64,000 nucleotides of DNA from Rhodobacteraceae bacterium XHP0102 (lineage in GTDB: Bacteria > Pseudomonadota > Alphaproteobacteria > Rhodobacterales > Rhodobacteraceae), in assembly GCA_025751475.1 (NCBI GenBank), contig JAOWLD010000002.1, positions 310,001 through 374,000 of the forward strand, in the 5' to 3' direction. The translations under genes and the position numbers were made by a program. Of the stretch, positions 1 to 9,450 are shown piece by piece (the stretch's first letter is position 1; the number at the start of each line of letters is the position of its first letter). Below the pieces are notes generated by a model that searched no databases, was not told where the DNA came from, and saw only the letters and a program-made list of their open reading frames with translations.

Positions 1-549
1 CGGGGGTTGGTTGCCGCGGGGCAGGCCGTGGCGATGCCATCTTACACGCTCGCCCCTGATGCGCGGATTTCCCAAATCACAGCGGAGATATTGCGCGCTG
101 TGACACTGGCGGCGGAATTGGTCGATGGGCCGATTCGGATTGCTGGGCATTCTGCGGGTGGACATTTGGCCACGCGGTTGGCCTGTGCCAATGTGCTGCC
201 CGATGCGGTGGCGCAGCGGGTAGAGCACATTCTATCCATTTCGGGGCTTCATGATTTGCGTCCGCTGTTGCACACGCAGATGAATGCCGATCTGCGTCTA
301 ACGCTTGATGAGGCGACAGGCGAAAGCCCTGCCTTGTTGATGCCCCGCGCCGCGTTGCGGATCACCGCGGCTGTGGGTGGGCATGAGCGGCCAGAATTTA
401 TGCGTCAGACGGATTTGTTGGCGAATATTTGGCTTGGTGCGGGCTGTGAGATTGAAGCGATGCATCTGCCAGGGTTGCACCATTTCGATGTGATTGAGGC
501 GCTAGAGCATCCCGATGGGCGGCTCTTGCAGAGATTTTTGGGCGCATAA
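1..549 (+). CDS. alpha/beta hydrolase, 5'-truncated by window edge (arylformamidase-like)
   Basis: The reading frame is already open at base 1, so the true start lies upstream. The visible ~182 residues hold the nucleophile elbow GHSAGGH near residue 48 and a late Asp/His region (LPGLHHFDVIEAL) that fits the catalytic His. This pattern is typical of BD-FAE / kynurenine formamidase-like hydrolases, which act on small ester or amide substrates in the cytoplasm. The substrate cannot be read from the sequence. It converges on the MarR gene with only 7 bases between the two ends. Confidence 0.75.
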   Translation, partial: RGLVAAGQAVAMPSYTLAPDARISQITAEILRAVTLAAELVDGPIRIAGHSAGGHLATRLACANVLPDAVAQRVEHILSISGLHDLRPLLHTQMNADLRLTLDEATGESPALLMPRAALRITAAVGGHERPEFMRQTDLLANIWLGAGCEIEAMHLPGLHHFDVIEALEHPDGRLLQRFLGA

Positions 550-556
550 GCCCCAA

Positions 557-991
557 TCAATCTTGACGGTAAAGGTCTGAAACCACGTTGCGCAATTGTG
601 CGCGATCATCTGGGGAAAGCCGATCAAGCAAGTCCGTTTCCGCTTCAATTGCGGCCGCTTGCAAGCGGCGCACCTCTTCTTGGCCTTTGTCAGAGAGGCG
701 CACCACCAAACGGCGGCGATCCACGACATCGGTCGACACTTGGATCATGTCGAGATCTTCAAGACGGCGCTGTGCGCGGCTGACGCGGGCGGCATCCATG
801 GATGTCAGCACGCAAAGATCATGCGAGGAGCAGGGTTGATGTTCTGGAAGTGCCATCATGATGCGCCATTCTGGAACCTGAAGATCCGCTTCTCGTATCA
901 GGGCCTGAAACAGGTTGTTGGCAACGACAGCCATTTGAAAAGGCACAAAATCCTTGAGGCTGAATTGGCGTGTTTGTGAGAAATCTTCCAC
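557..991 (-). CDS. MarR-family transcriptional regulator
   Basis: A 144-residue protein with a winged-helix core: recognition-helix region around residues 58-78 (TSMDAARVSRAQRRLEDLDM) and a wing with the DxRR signature (DVVDRRRLVVRLSDKG). MarR proteins are dimeric repressors or activators that respond to small phenolics or oxidants. The target is not evident; it is divergent from the serC leader and could share that 341-bp intergenic region. A second, unrelated MarR gene lies at 25251-25706. Confidence 0.85.
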   Translation of the reverse strand: MEDFSQTRQFSLKDFVPFQMAVVANNLFQALIREADLQVPEWRIMMALPEHQPCSSHDLCVLTSMDAARVSRAQRRLEDLDMIQVSTDVVDRRRLVVRLSDKGQEEVRRLQAAAIEAETDLLDRLSPDDRAQLRNVVSDLYRQD

Positions 992-1289
992 TGTGCACCC
1001 AAGGCATGAATAAGCATCTGTTACTCATCTTTAACGCGAAATTGAGCGGCTGCGCAAGCAAAACCTGTAAATTAATTCTGACAGATGGTTGTCATAAATA
1101 TTTTACAGTAAGCTCACCTAATTAAAGCGCTGGGAAATTGTGATGAAAAACGCCGCGATTTCCTTTGATCGGCGGGTTTATGGCGGCTCTGTGTCGCTCA
1201 TGTCTGACAAAGGCCCCATCCGCGACCATTTGCACGCATTTTCCGACTTGCGCCAAACCGGACATGGGTATATCGCCGCGAGTGGGACA

Positions 1290-1332
1290 CCCCTCCCCAA
1301 CGAGGGGCATATATCTGTGAGGGTATCACATC
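1290..1332 (+). promoter_or_regulatory. two-hairpin leader ahead of serC (candidate serC RNA motif)
   Basis: Two hairpins sit directly before the serC start. The first is CCCCT (1290-1294) pairing with AGGGG (1303-1307). The second is TGTGA (1316-1320) with loop GGGTA and TCACA (1326-1330), ending 2 bases before the ATG. The only plausible ribosome-binding site (GAGGG, 1319-1323) lies in the second hairpin, so folding should control translation. A conserved 'serC' RNA motif of unknown ligand has been described upstream of serC in alphaproteobacteria; matching it is from memory. The rest of the gap (992-1289) is AT-rich at 1040-1135 and shows no convincing gene. Confidence 0.5.
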
Positions 1333-2487
1333 ATGGCTTTGACCACTCCGGCAACGCGGCCGGCTAATCCGCGTTTTTCATCTGGCCCTTGTGCCAAACC
1401 CCCCGTCTGGACATTGGATAAATTGGCTGACGCGCCTCTGGGCCGTTCTCACCGCGCTGCGGTCGGCAAGGCCAAGCTGAAAGCGGCGATTGACCAGACC
1501 CGTGACATTCTGGGCGTGCCTGCTGATTATCGCATCGGCATCGTGCCTGCCTCTGACACTGGCGCCGTTGAGATGGCCATGTGGTCGCTCTTGGGTGCGC
1601 GCCCCTGCACCATGGTTGCTTGGGAAAGCTTTGGTGCGGGTTGGGTCAGCGATGTTGTCAAACAGCTGAAATTGGATGCGACCGTTTTGAACGCTGACTA
1701 TGGCCAGATCGTTGACATGGCCAAGGTCGATTATGACACGGATGTTGTCTTTACATGGAATGGCACAACTTCGGGTGTGCGGATGCCGCACGGGGACATG
1801 ATCCCAGCCCATCGCGCAGGTCTGACCATTTGTGATGCCACCTCGGCCGCATTTGCGCAGGATTTGCCGTGGGACAAGCTCGATGTCACCACCTTCTCAT
1901 GGCAGAAGGTCATGGGTGGCGAGGCTGCGCATGGGATGTTGATCCTCAGCCCCCGCGCCGTGGAACGTTTAGAGAGCTATACCCCTGCATGGCCCCTGCC
2001 CAAGATTTTCCGCATGACCAAAGGCGGAAAGTTGATTGAGGGTATTTTCGTTGGTGAGACAATCAACACCCCCTCCATGCTTGCGGTTGAAGATTACCTC
2101 GTGGCGTTGGATTGGGCCAAATCTATTGGCGGTTTGCCTGCTTTGATGGCCCGCGCCAATGCCAATGCCCAAGCAATTTTCGATTTTTGCGCCGCGCGCG
2201 ATTGGATCGACAATCTGGCCGAAGACCCCGAAACCCGTTCGAACACGAGTGTCTGTCTGAAGTTTACAGATGCGCGGATCACCGATGGTGCCGCATTCGC
2301 AAAGGCCGTGGCCAAGCGGTTGGAGGCGGAAGGCATCGCCTTGGATATTGGGGCCTATCGGGACGCGCCTGCGGGTCTGCGCATTTGGTGCGGCGCCACG
2401 GTGGAAACCGCCGATATCGAAGCCATGTTGCCATGGCTTGATTGGGCATTTCAGGCCGAGATCGCGGCGCAATCTGCCGCCGCCTAA
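1333..2487 (+). CDS. serC: phosphoserine aminotransferase
   Basis: A class V PLP aminotransferase of 384 residues, the length usual for the alphaproteobacterial SerC subgroup. It converts 3-phosphohydroxypyruvate plus glutamate to phosphoserine in serine synthesis, and also serves pyridoxal phosphate synthesis. The PLP-lysine lies in the segment [16 protein letters not shown] near residue 195. It is followed 78 bases later by serA, the preceding enzyme of the pathway, so the two form a serine operon. The start is the ATG just after the hairpin leader. Confidence 0.95.
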   Translation: MALTTPATRPANPRFSSGPCAKPPVWTLDKLADAPLGRSHRAAVGKAKLKAAIDQTRDILGVPADYRIGIVPASDTGAVEMAMWSLLGARPCTMVAWESFGAGWVSDVVKQLKLDATVLNADYGQIVDMAKVDYDTDVVFTWNGTTSGVRMPHGDMIPAHRAGLTICDATSAAFAQDLPWDKLDVTTFSWQKVMGGEAAHGMLILSPRAVERLESYTPAWPLPKIFRMTKGGKLIEGIFVGETINTPSMLAVEDYLVALDWAKSIGGLPALMARANANAQAIFDFCAARDWIDNLAEDPETRSNTSVCLKFTDARITDGAAFAKAVAKRLEAEGIALDIGAYRDAPAGLRIWCGATVETADIEAMLPWLDWAFQAEIAAQSAAA

Positions 2488-2565
2488 ATCCTTTTTCTGG
2501 CCGCGTCCTAGGTTTCACCGCTGCGGCCAGACCCTTTCCCAATTTTGAACATGAGAGGCCCTATC

Positions 2566-4161
2566 ATGGCTCCCAAAGTATTGATTTCCGACAAACTCTC
2601 GGACGCAGCCGTTCAGATTTTCAAAGATCGCGGCATTGATGTGACCTTCGACCCAAGCATCGGCAAAGACAAAGACAAGCTGCTCGAGGTCATCGGCCAG
2701 TATGATGGTTTGGCGATTCGTTCAGCCAGCAAAGTCACCGAAAAGATCATCGCCGCCGCAAATAATTTGAAAGTCATCGGTCGCGCGGGGATTGGGGTGG
2801 ATAATGTTGACATCCCCGAAGCCTCGAAAAAAGGCATCATCGTGATGAATACGCCTTTTGGCAATTCAATCACCACCGCCGAACACGCGATTGCAATGAT
2901 GTTTGCCGTTGCCCGCCAAATCCCCGAAGCGAATGCTTCGACCCATGCGGGCAAATGGGAAAAATCCCGCTTTATGGGGGTTGAGTTAACAGGCAAAACC
3001 TTGGGCGTCATCGGTGCGGGCAATATTGGTGGCATCGTTTGCTCACGTGCGCTTGGCCTGAAGATGAAGGTTGTGGCCTATGATCCGTTCCTGTCCGAAG
3101 AACGCGCCACCCAAATCGGTGTGACCAAGGTGGAACTAGATGATCTGTTGGCCCGCGCCGATTTCATCACGCTGCACGTGCCCTTCACCGAAAAGACGGC
3201 AAATATCCTATCGGCTGAAAATCTGGCCAAAACCAAAAAAGGCGTGCGCATCATCAACTGTGCCCGTGGCGGTTTGGTGGATGAGGCCGCCTTGGCAGAA
3301 TTGATCAAATCGGGTCATGTGGCAGGCGCCGCCTTTGACGTCTTCAAAGAAGAACCTGCGACTGAGAACCCATTGTTCAATCTTGAAAACGTGGTTGTGA
3401 CCCCGCATTTGGGCGCTGCAACCACTGAGGCGCAGGAAAATGTGGCGCTGCAAGTGGCGGAACAGATGGCGGATTATCTGCTGACAGGTGCGGTGACCAA
3501 TGCCCTTAATATGCCTTCCGTGACAGCAGAAGAGGCGCGTGTCATGGGGCCATGGTTGAAACTGGCCGAGCATCTGGGTAGCTTTGTCGGTCAGTTGACC
3601 GAGGACGCGATCGAGACGATTGAGATCACCTATAACGGCGTTGTCAAAGATATGAACCTCAAGGCGCTGAATTGTGGCGCAATTGCGGGTGTCATGAAGG
3701 CCACCAACCCCGATGTGAATATGGTGTCCGCGCCGATCATCGCAAAAGAGCGCGGGATCGAATTGTCGACTGTCACACAGGATAAATCAGGGGTGTTTGA
3801 TGGCTATATTCGCCTGAATGTGAAATCAGCCTCGAAAGAGCGGTCTATTGCAGGCACGGTGTTCTCGGATGGCAAGCCACGTTTCATTCAGATCAAAGGG
3901 ATCAATATTGATGCCGAGATCGGGGAGCATATGCTTTATACCACCAATGAGGATGTTCCTGGCATCATCGGCACATTGGGCCGCACCATGGGTGAGATGA
4001 ATGTCAACATCGCGAATTTCACCTTGGGCCGTGCATCTAAGGGCGATCAGGCCATTGCGATGCTTTATCTTGATGACCAGCCCCCTGCTGCGGCGGTTGA
4101 CGCGCTTAAGGCGACTGGCTTGTTCCAACAGGTGCGGCCATTGCGCTTTCACACGGCTTGA
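2566..4161 (+). CDS. serA: D-3-phosphoglycerate dehydrogenase
   Basis: Oxidises 3-phosphoglycerate to 3-phosphohydroxypyruvate with NAD+, the first step of serine synthesis. The 531-residue protein has the D-2-hydroxyacid dehydrogenase fold with the NAD motif GVIGAGNIGGIV near residue 146, the catalytic Arg in NCARGGLVDE and the His in TPHLGAAT. A long C-terminal intervening domain and an ACT domain (from about residue 455, ending ALKATGLFQQVRPLRF) indicate feedback control by serine. An in-frame ATG seven codons upstream exists, but GAGAGG nine bases before 2566 favours the start used here. Confidence 0.95.
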   Translation: MAPKVLISDKLSDAAVQIFKDRGIDVTFDPSIGKDKDKLLEVIGQYDGLAIRSASKVTEKIIAAANNLKVIGRAGIGVDNVDIPEASKKGIIVMNTPFGNSITTAEHAIAMMFAVARQIPEANASTHAGKWEKSRFMGVELTGKTLGVIGAGNIGGIVCSRALGLKMKVVAYDPFLSEERATQIGVTKVELDDLLARADFITLHVPFTEKTANILSAENLAKTKKGVRIINCARGGLVDEAALAELIKSGHVAGAAFDVFKEEPATENPLFNLENVVVTPHLGAATTEAQENVALQVAEQMADYLLTGAVTNALNMPSVTAEEARVMGPWLKLAEHLGSFVGQLTEDAIETIEITYNGVVKDMNLKALNCGAIAGVMKATNPDVNMVSAPIIAKERGIELSTVTQDKSGVFDGYIRLNVKSASKERSIAGTVFSDGKPRFIQIKGINIDAEIGEHMLYTTNEDVPGIIGTLGRTMGEMNVNIANFTLGRASKGDQAIAMLYLDDQPPAAAVDALKATGLFQQVRPLRFHTA

Positions 4162-4183
4162 ATAAGGCGCAAGCAGTGAACTG

Positions 4184-4218
4184 AATAAACCCGCGCAGCC
4201 CAGCTGCGCGGGTTTATT
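4184..4218 (+). terminator. strong intrinsic terminator after serA
   Basis: A perfect 16-bp stem (AATAAACCCGCGCAGC, 4184-4199) with a 3-base loop (CCA) and its complement (4203-4218) ending in TTTATT. It lies 22 bases past the serA stop and should end the serC-serA transcript. It is palindromic enough to work on both strands. Confidence 0.85.
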
Positions 4219-4298
4219 AACACTCCATTCACTCTGATTTGCGACATTGGCCCTTAACCAACATGAGGGCTTGTGCGGTGACGGTGTATGGATTCGGC

Positions 4299-6080
4299 AT
4301 GGATGACGCGCTTGCACAAGAACGGCGCTTGCGCCTTCAGGCAGAGCGTTTGTTGGCCCAACGTTCTGAGGAGCTTTACGCAGCCCACCGCAAATTGACC
4401 CAACACGCGGATCATCTCAGCCATCAGGTGATCGCGCAGCGGGCGCGTGAACAGCAGCTTGAAGGTCGCGCGGAGCGGGTTGAGGCCAAGTTGGAGCTGA
4501 TCACGTCCAAGGCAGAAATCGCCGAGCGGCGTTTGTGGGACTCGCTGCGCGCCATCACCGATGGGTTTGCCGTCTTCGACAATGATTGGCGGATGGTTGC
4601 GGCCAACCCTGCGTTTTTGGGTGCTTTTGACGGTGTCATAGATGTCGGACCAGGTGCGGAATATGCCACGATCCTCAAAGTTGCCGCTGAGGAAGGATTG
4701 ATAGACACGGATGACGCCACCTGTGATGATTGGGTGGCAGAAATGCTGCGCCGATGGCACCAGCCCGTGATCCCTGACCATGTGCTGCGGCTGTGGAATG
4801 GGGCGTATATTCGTCTGGTGGACCGTCATACGCCAGAGGGCGACATTGTGACCTTGGCGCTTGATATCACAGATACGATGCGCCGGGAGGCAAGTCTGCG
4901 CGAGGCGCGCGACCGTGCAGAATCGGCCAACCGCGCCAAATCGGCCTTCTTGGCCAATATGAGCCATGAATTCCGCACCCCTATGAACGGGGTTATGGGT
5001 ATGACGGAACTGTTGCGCGACACCGCCCTTGATGCGGAGCAACTGCATCTCGTGGACACCATCCGCAGCTCCGCCGAAGCGCTTTTGAGTGTGATCAACG
5101 AAGTGCTGGATTACTCCAAGATTGAGGCGCATCGATTGGAATTGCACCCTGTTGATTTTGACCTCCGCGATTTGGTCGATGATGTGATTAAACTTTTGCA
5201 CGCTTCGTGCCGTGCGCGTGATCTGCATCTATTTTCCGAGTTTTCCGAAGGTTTCCCGCCTCTGATCCATGGTGATCCTGCCCGCATTCGTCAGATTTTG
5301 ATCAACCTGATCGGGAATGCGGTGAAATTTACCGAACAGGGCCATGTGCGCGTTGCCCTTGATTGGACGCATCCATCAGAGGCGGACACGGGGCTGTTGA
5401 CCATGGCCGTGACGGATACGGGGATTGGAATTGCCCAAGATATGTTGGAGCATATTTTTGGTGAGTTTAATCAGGTCGAAAATCAGAACAACCGCCGCTT
5501 TGAGGGCACGGGGCTTGGCCTTGCCATCACCCGCAGTCTGACTGTGATGATGGGCGGTGAGGTGACCGTGACATCCACCTTGGGGCAGGGCAGCACCTTT
5601 ACGGTTCTGTTGCCGTTGACCGCGCCGCCCTTTGCCCCAGATGGGCCTGTTGCCCCCCTCGCGCCTGCGCAGGTGGAGCGATTGCCATATATTCTGGCTG
5701 CCGAGGATAATGCGACAAATCAAATGCTGTTTCGCAAGTTGATCGCGCCGCTTGGGGTTGAACTGCGCTTGGTTGGATCAGGGGCGGATTTGGTCGCTGA
5801 ATTTGAGGCGCGCCGCCCTGACTTGATTTTCACCGATGTCTCAATGCCCCAGATGGATGGTATGGAAGCCACGCGCCGCATCCGCGCCTTTGAAAAAGCC
5901 AAAGGTCAAATACCTGTCCCGATTGTGGCGATGACAGCGCATATCATGGACGAAGATTTGGCGCAGATGACGGCAGCGGGCCTGAACCATCATATTCCCA
6001 AACCGCTCAGTCGCGCAGCCATCAAAGAGGCGTTTGATGTGTTCCTCAGCCCCGCACAACCCGTGCAACAATCAGCATAA
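4299..6080 (+). CDS. hybrid sensor histidine kinase / response regulator (PAS-HisKA-HATPase-REC)
   Basis: A soluble, 593-residue hybrid kinase without membrane segments. In order: an N-terminal coiled coil (to about residue 80), a PAS-like domain (about 80-190), HisKA with SHEFRTPMNG (phospho-acceptor His223), HATPase with the G2 box GTGLGLAIT, and a C-terminal receiver with LIFTDVSMPQMDG (phospho-Asp513). Start: ATG 4299 gives the N-terminus MDDALAQERRLRLQAERLL, which looks like family members; ATG 4263 and TTG 4239 are in frame but have no clear ribosome site. The signal is unknown. Its 3' end overlaps the convergent asparaginase gene by 9 bases. Confidence 0.9.
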   Translation: MDDALAQERRLRLQAERLLAQRSEELYAAHRKLTQHADHLSHQVIAQRAREQQLEGRAERVEAKLELITSKAEIAERRLWDSLRAITDGFAVFDNDWRMVAANPAFLGAFDGVIDVGPGAEYATILKVAAEEGLIDTDDATCDDWVAEMLRRWHQPVIPDHVLRLWNGAYIRLVDRHTPEGDIVTLALDITDTMRREASLREARDRAESANRAKSAFLANMSHEFRTPMNGVMGMTELLRDTALDAEQLHLVDTIRSSAEALLSVINEVLDYSKIEAHRLELHPVDFDLRDLVDDVIKLLHASCRARDLHLFSEFSEGFPPLIHGDPARIRQILINLIGNAVKFTEQGHVRVALDWTHPSEADTGLLTMAVTDTGIGIAQDMLEHIFGEFNQVENQNNRRFEGTGLGLAITRSLTVMMGGEVTVTSTLGQGSTFTVLLPLTAPPFAPDGPVAPLAPAQVERLPYILAAEDNATNQMLFRKLIAPLGVELRLVGSGADLVAEFEARRPDLIFTDVSMPQMDGMEATRRIRAFEKAKGQIPVPIVAMTAHIMDEDLAQMTAAGLNHHIPKPLSRAAIKEAFDVFLSPAQPVQQSA

Positions 6081-7082
6081 ACGCCAGTTTTTCAGGCTTG
6101 CGCTTGGCTGAACGAACCCTGTCACCACATTGCGCCGATTGGTTATCGGCCCATGGGTCAGGCGTTTTGCCACGGCGCTTTGCGGGTCCAAAACGCCAGC
6201 CCCGATGAGCAGCTGCGCAATCACGGCCTCTGACGCGCGGGTGGCACCGTCCTCAATCTTCAAGGCGATGCCGATTTGCTTTTCAGGCAGGATTGCAATG
6301 AACACGGCCTCGGCCCCCGTTTTGACCGCAACGCGCCCCTCCATCGTGGTCATAAGGTCGGTGCAAGCCCGCCCTTCGCCAGCCACTAAAACGGGATATG
6401 CCGCCATCGCGCGATGCAGCCGCGCCATCGCCGCCGCGCGGGGCGGGCCATCGGGATCAGCACTGGCAAAACGTGCCATGGCACGGCCTAGACCAGCCAA
6501 GGTTGACGCAAAATTTGGGGCCGAGCAGCCATCAATCCCGAAACCCGCTGCGGTCTCGCCCGTTGCATCCTCAAAGGCCTCTCGAACCGCCTTCTGAACG
6601 GGGTGATCCAGTTCATGATACTCGCTGCCACCGCCAATATGGGCGTTTAATGTCAAGAAACCGCAATGCTTGCCCGAACAATTGTTATGCCCTTGATCTG
6701 GCGGGCAATCGCATTTGATCAATGTGTCTCGTGCAGCGCGGTCATCGGGCATTTGTGGGCCGCAGCGCAGATCAGCTTCGCTCAGGCCCAGATGATGAAG
6801 CCATGCTGCAACCATATCCGTATGCACGGCCGCGCCATTATGCGAGGCGCAGGCCAAAGCAAGCTGCGCTTGTGACAGGCCATATGCATCCGCAGCCCCG
6901 CTTTCGATCAGTGGTAGGGCTTGCAGCATTTTGCTGCTTGAGCGGGGCAGGATCACCTTTTGCGGATCCCCCCATGCGGCGATGATATCGCCTCCACGGT
7001 CCACCACCACGGCATGGCCACGATGCTGGCTCTCCGCAAATGGGCCGCGATGTATCTCGACCAAAAGCTCGGCATCTGCCAT
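6072..7082 (-). CDS. L-asparaginase, Rhizobium etli ReAV-type (class 3, PF06089)
   Basis: Hydrolyses L-asparagine to aspartate and ammonia. It belongs to the family of R. etli inducible asparaginase, unrelated to the E. coli enzymes. Key residues fall at the same numbers as recalled for ReAV: S48 and K51 in RSSSK, S80 in CASHNG, and the metal-site residues C135 and K138 in NNCSGKHCG; the third metal Cys is C186 in DGCSAPNF. At 336 residues it is about full length. The start ATG has GGGAGC upstream. The role here is probably nitrogen scavenging. Confidence 0.88.
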   Translation of the reverse strand: MADAELLVEIHRGPFAESQHRGHAVVVDRGGDIIAAWGDPQKVILPRSSSKMLQALPLIESGAADAYGLSQAQLALACASHNGAAVHTDMVAAWLHHLGLSEADLRCGPQMPDDRAARDTLIKCDCPPDQGHNNCSGKHCGFLTLNAHIGGGSEYHELDHPVQKAVREAFEDATGETAAGFGIDGCSAPNFASTLAGLGRAMARFASADPDGPPRAAAMARLHRAMAAYPVLVAGEGRACTDLMTTMEGRVAVKTGAEAVFIAILPEKQIGIALKIEDGATRASEAVIAQLLIGAGVLDPQSAVAKRLTHGPITNRRNVVTGFVQPSASLKNWRLC

Positions 7083-7266
7083 TTTCTTGCTCCCGATTGA
7101 AATTTTTAGAATTTACCACAGCCAAGGCTGAGACAGGGGCTTTCGCGCCATTGTGATTTCAGGTTATTCTCGCTCTGAGTAATGGTAAAGGCGCAGCAGA
7201 AAGGGTGATGGCAACATACACTCTGCGCTTGAGGCGGTAACAAGCAGATCAGGAGGCGTATCGGCA

Positions 7267-7794
7267 ATGGCTGGTCGTAGAATAGCGGGTATTGTGGCAG
7301 CATTTTTTGCAGTGGCGCCAATGGCGACCGCCCAAGAGACATCGGATAACCGTGTCAATGCGCAAACGGATTGGAGCGTTTTCGTCCAAGAAGAGCCCGC
7401 CGTGTGCTGGGTTGTGAGCGCCCCGCGCGAAACCGTGAACACGCGCGATGGCAACCCTGTCTCTGTCAACCGCGGTGAAATCATGCTGTTTGTCAGTTTT
7501 TGGCCAAGCCAAGACCGCCGTTTTGAAGTGTCATTTACAGGCGGCTATCCTTTTGCCGATGGCTCGACCGTGGAATTGGAAATCGGGGACACCAGTTTTC
7601 AGTTGTTCACCCAAGGTGAAATGGCTTGGGCCGCATCTCCGCAAGAAGATCAGACCATTGTGACCGCCATGAAACGCGGCGCGGAGGCGGTTTTGACAGC
7701 GCGCTCCAGCCGCGGGACGCAGACCCAAGATACATTTTCCTTATTGGGCTTCACAGCAGCGGTGGAAGACGCACAGGCCCGCTGTCAGAGTTAA
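7267..7794 (+). CDS. invasion-associated locus B (IalB) family periplasmic protein
   Basis: A 175-residue exported protein with a Sec signal peptide cleaved after about residue 22 (PMATAQ). The mature part opens with the IalB-type pattern DWSVFV-x5-CW and ends with a second Cys near the C-terminus, probably disulfide-bonded. IalB proteins were named from Bartonella invasion, but in free-living Rhodobacterales their role is unknown. A good ribosome site (AGGAGG) precedes the ATG. It lies upstream of rlmN. Confidence 0.75.
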   Translation: MAGRRIAGIVAAFFAVAPMATAQETSDNRVNAQTDWSVFVQEEPAVCWVVSAPRETVNTRDGNPVSVNRGEIMLFVSFWPSQDRRFEVSFTGGYPFADGSTVELEIGDTSFQLFTQGEMAWAASPQEDQTIVTAMKRGAEAVLTARSSRGTQTQDTFSLLGFTAAVEDAQARCQS

Positions 7795-7820
7795 AGCAGC
7801 GCGCATGGGTTTGATTTGCC

Positions 7821-7858
7821 TTGAAGCGCATTTGCGGCTATGTGTGCCGCCGCTTCAA
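7821..7858 (+). promoter_or_regulatory. stem-loop overlapping the rlmN ribosome-binding site
   Basis: TTGAAGCG (7821-7828) pairs with CGCTTCAA (7851-7858), and inside it GCGGC (7834-7838) pairs with GCCGC (7846-7850), leaving a 5-base bulge and a 7-base loop. The ribosome site AAAGGA (7857-7862) begins in the last paired bases. It could be a weak terminator for the IalB gene or a translational control element for rlmN. Confidence 0.45.
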
Positions 7859-7870
7859 AGGACATGACCA

Positions 7871-9061
7871 ATGACAAATGCCAGCGCCCCCATCACGCAG
7901 GATGTTTTAACCATCCCGCGCAAAATGCCCAAAACAGGTTTGACGAATATTGTCGGTCTGACCCGTGACGCGTTGCGCGCGGCTTTGATCAATGCTGGCA
8001 CGCCCGAAAAACAGGCGAAGATGCGGGTGAACCAAATCTGGCAATGGGTTTATGTCTGGGGCGCGCGCGATTTCGATGCCATGACCAATTTGGCGAAAAC
8101 CTATCGCGCGGAATTATCTGAGAATTTCTATATTGGTCTGCCCGAGATGGTCAGCCGCCAAATCTCAAGCGATGGCACGCGCAAATATCTGGCACGGATT
8201 GCAGGTGGCCATGAGGTGGAGGTGGTCTATATCCCTGAAGAAGATCGCGGCACCCTGTGCATCTCAAGCCAAGTTGGCTGCACGCTGACCTGCTCGTTCT
8301 GCCACACGGGCACGCAGAAACTGGTGCGCAATTTGACCGCTGCCGAAATCGTTGGCCAGATCATGATGGCACGCGATGATTTGGATGATTGGCCGCGTCC
8401 AGGCGAGGCCTATGGTGCGCGGCCGCGCCTGATATCCAACATCGTTTTGATGGGCATGGGCGAACCGTTATATAATTTTGAGGCGGTGCGAGATGCGATG
8501 AAAATCGCCATGGACGGCGAAGGTATCAGCCTCAGCCGCCGCCGCGTGACCCTGTCGACCAGTGGCGTTGTGCCTGAAATTGCGCGCTGTGCAGAGGAAA
8601 TTGGATGTATGTTGGCCATTTCCTTTCATGCGACCACCGATGAGGTGCGCGACCGCCTTGTGCCGATCAACAAGAAATGGCCGATTGCCGAATTGCTAGA
8701 CGCCTTGCGCCATTATCCCAAAGCGTCCAACTCGGAGCGGATAACCTTTGAATATGTGATGCTAAAGGATGTAAATGACAGTGATGAGGACGCGCACCGC
8801 CTGATTCAGTTGATCAAAGGCATCCCCGCAAAGATCAATCTTATTCCGTTTAATGAATGGCCTGGCGCACCCTATCAACGCTCTGACTGGTCGCGGATCA
8901 AACGCTTTGCCGATATCATCTACAAGGCTGGCTATGCCAGTCCGATCCGCACCCCGCGCGGTGAGGATATTATGGCCGCTTGTGGTCAGCTGAAATCCGC
9001 GACAGAGCGGGCTCGAAAATCACGGGCAGATATCGCCGCGGAATTATCGCAGAATCCCTGA
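7871..9061 (+). CDS. rlmN: 23S rRNA (adenine2503-C2)/tRNA (adenine37-C2) methyltransferase
   Basis: A radical-SAM enzyme that methylates C2 of A2503 in 23S rRNA and A37 in some tRNAs. The 4Fe-4S cluster Cys residues are C137, C141 and C144 (CTLTCSFC), followed by [12 protein letters not shown] and the SAM-contact region [13 protein letters not shown] are also seen. The methyl-carrying C-terminal Cys is probably the one in IMAACGQL. Length of 396 residues is normal. RlmN in this order commonly follows an IalB-type gene, as here. Confidence 0.95.
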   Translation: MTNASAPITQDVLTIPRKMPKTGLTNIVGLTRDALRAALINAGTPEKQAKMRVNQIWQWVYVWGARDFDAMTNLAKTYRAELSENFYIGLPEMVSRQISSDGTRKYLARIAGGHEVEVVYIPEEDRGTLCISSQVGCTLTCSFCHTGTQKLVRNLTAAEIVGQIMMARDDLDDWPRPGEAYGARPRLISNIVLMGMGEPLYNFEAVRDAMKIAMDGEGISLSRRRVTLSTSGVVPEIARCAEEIGCMLAISFHATTDEVRDRLVPINKKWPIAELLDALRHYPKASNSERITFEYVMLKDVNDSDEDAHRLIQLIKGIPAKINLIPFNEWPGAPYQRSDWSRIKRFADIIYKAGYASPIRTPRGEDIMAACGQLKSATERARKSRADIAAELSQNP

Positions 9062-9067
9062 ATAAAA

Positions 9068-9098
9068 AAGACGACTTCCCAAAAAGGGAAGCCGTCTT
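9068..9098. terminator. intrinsic terminator shared by rlmN and the small peptide gene
   Basis: AAGACGACTTCCC (9068-9080) pairs with GGGAAGCCGTCTT (9086-9098) across one A-C mismatch, with loop AAAAA. It lies just after the rlmN stop and before the end of the convergent small gene, so it can serve both. Confidence 0.75.
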
Positions 9099-9123
9099 GA
9101 TGTTCTGTAGCCTAAGCCTTGAC

Positions 9124-9303
9124 TTAGTTTGCAGCAGCAGCTGCAAGCAAAATCAGAGCCAGAACTGGAACGAGAACACCGCCAGCAGAAGACGAAGTGT
9201 CGCCTGCGATTGTTGCGGGTTCCATGGCCGGAGCAGCAGTGCCACCAGCGAATGCGCCAGTTGCAGCAACCGAAAGAACGGCGGCGAGTGCAAGTTTCTT
9301 CAT
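9124..9303 (-). CDS. small exported or membrane peptide, 59 residues
   Basis: A 59-residue protein with an N-terminal signal sequence (MKKLALAAVLSVAATGAFAG) and a C-terminal hydrophobic segment rich in Leu, Ala and Val ending AAAAAN. The mature part is a short Ala/Gly/Ser/Thr-rich linker plus that single hydrophobic helix. An excellent ribosome site (GGAGG, 5 bases before ATG 9303) decides the start. Similar peptides occur in Rhodobacterales and, as I recall, are sometimes mislabelled 'ferrochelatase'; nothing here supports an enzyme. Function unknown. Confidence 0.75.
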   Translation of the reverse strand: MKKLALAAVLSVAATGAFAGGTAAPAMEPATIAGDTSSSAGGVLVPVLALILLAAAAAN

Positions 9304-9450
9304 AGTATCCTCCAAGATACGCCCAATGCGCATTATTGCGCGTTATACGGGCACCCAAGACTGTACCTCGTAAATATGTCTATATTCGTCTTTTCGGCTA
9401 AAATGCAATGGAATCCCGCATATTTCCCATTTGCGATTTTCGCCATGTCG

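Noticed and set aside
1140-1367. A 75-codon open frame upstream of serC
   Set aside because: It overlaps the serC start and the leader hairpins, has no ribosome site, and its sequence looks non-coding; the RNA structure explains the region better.
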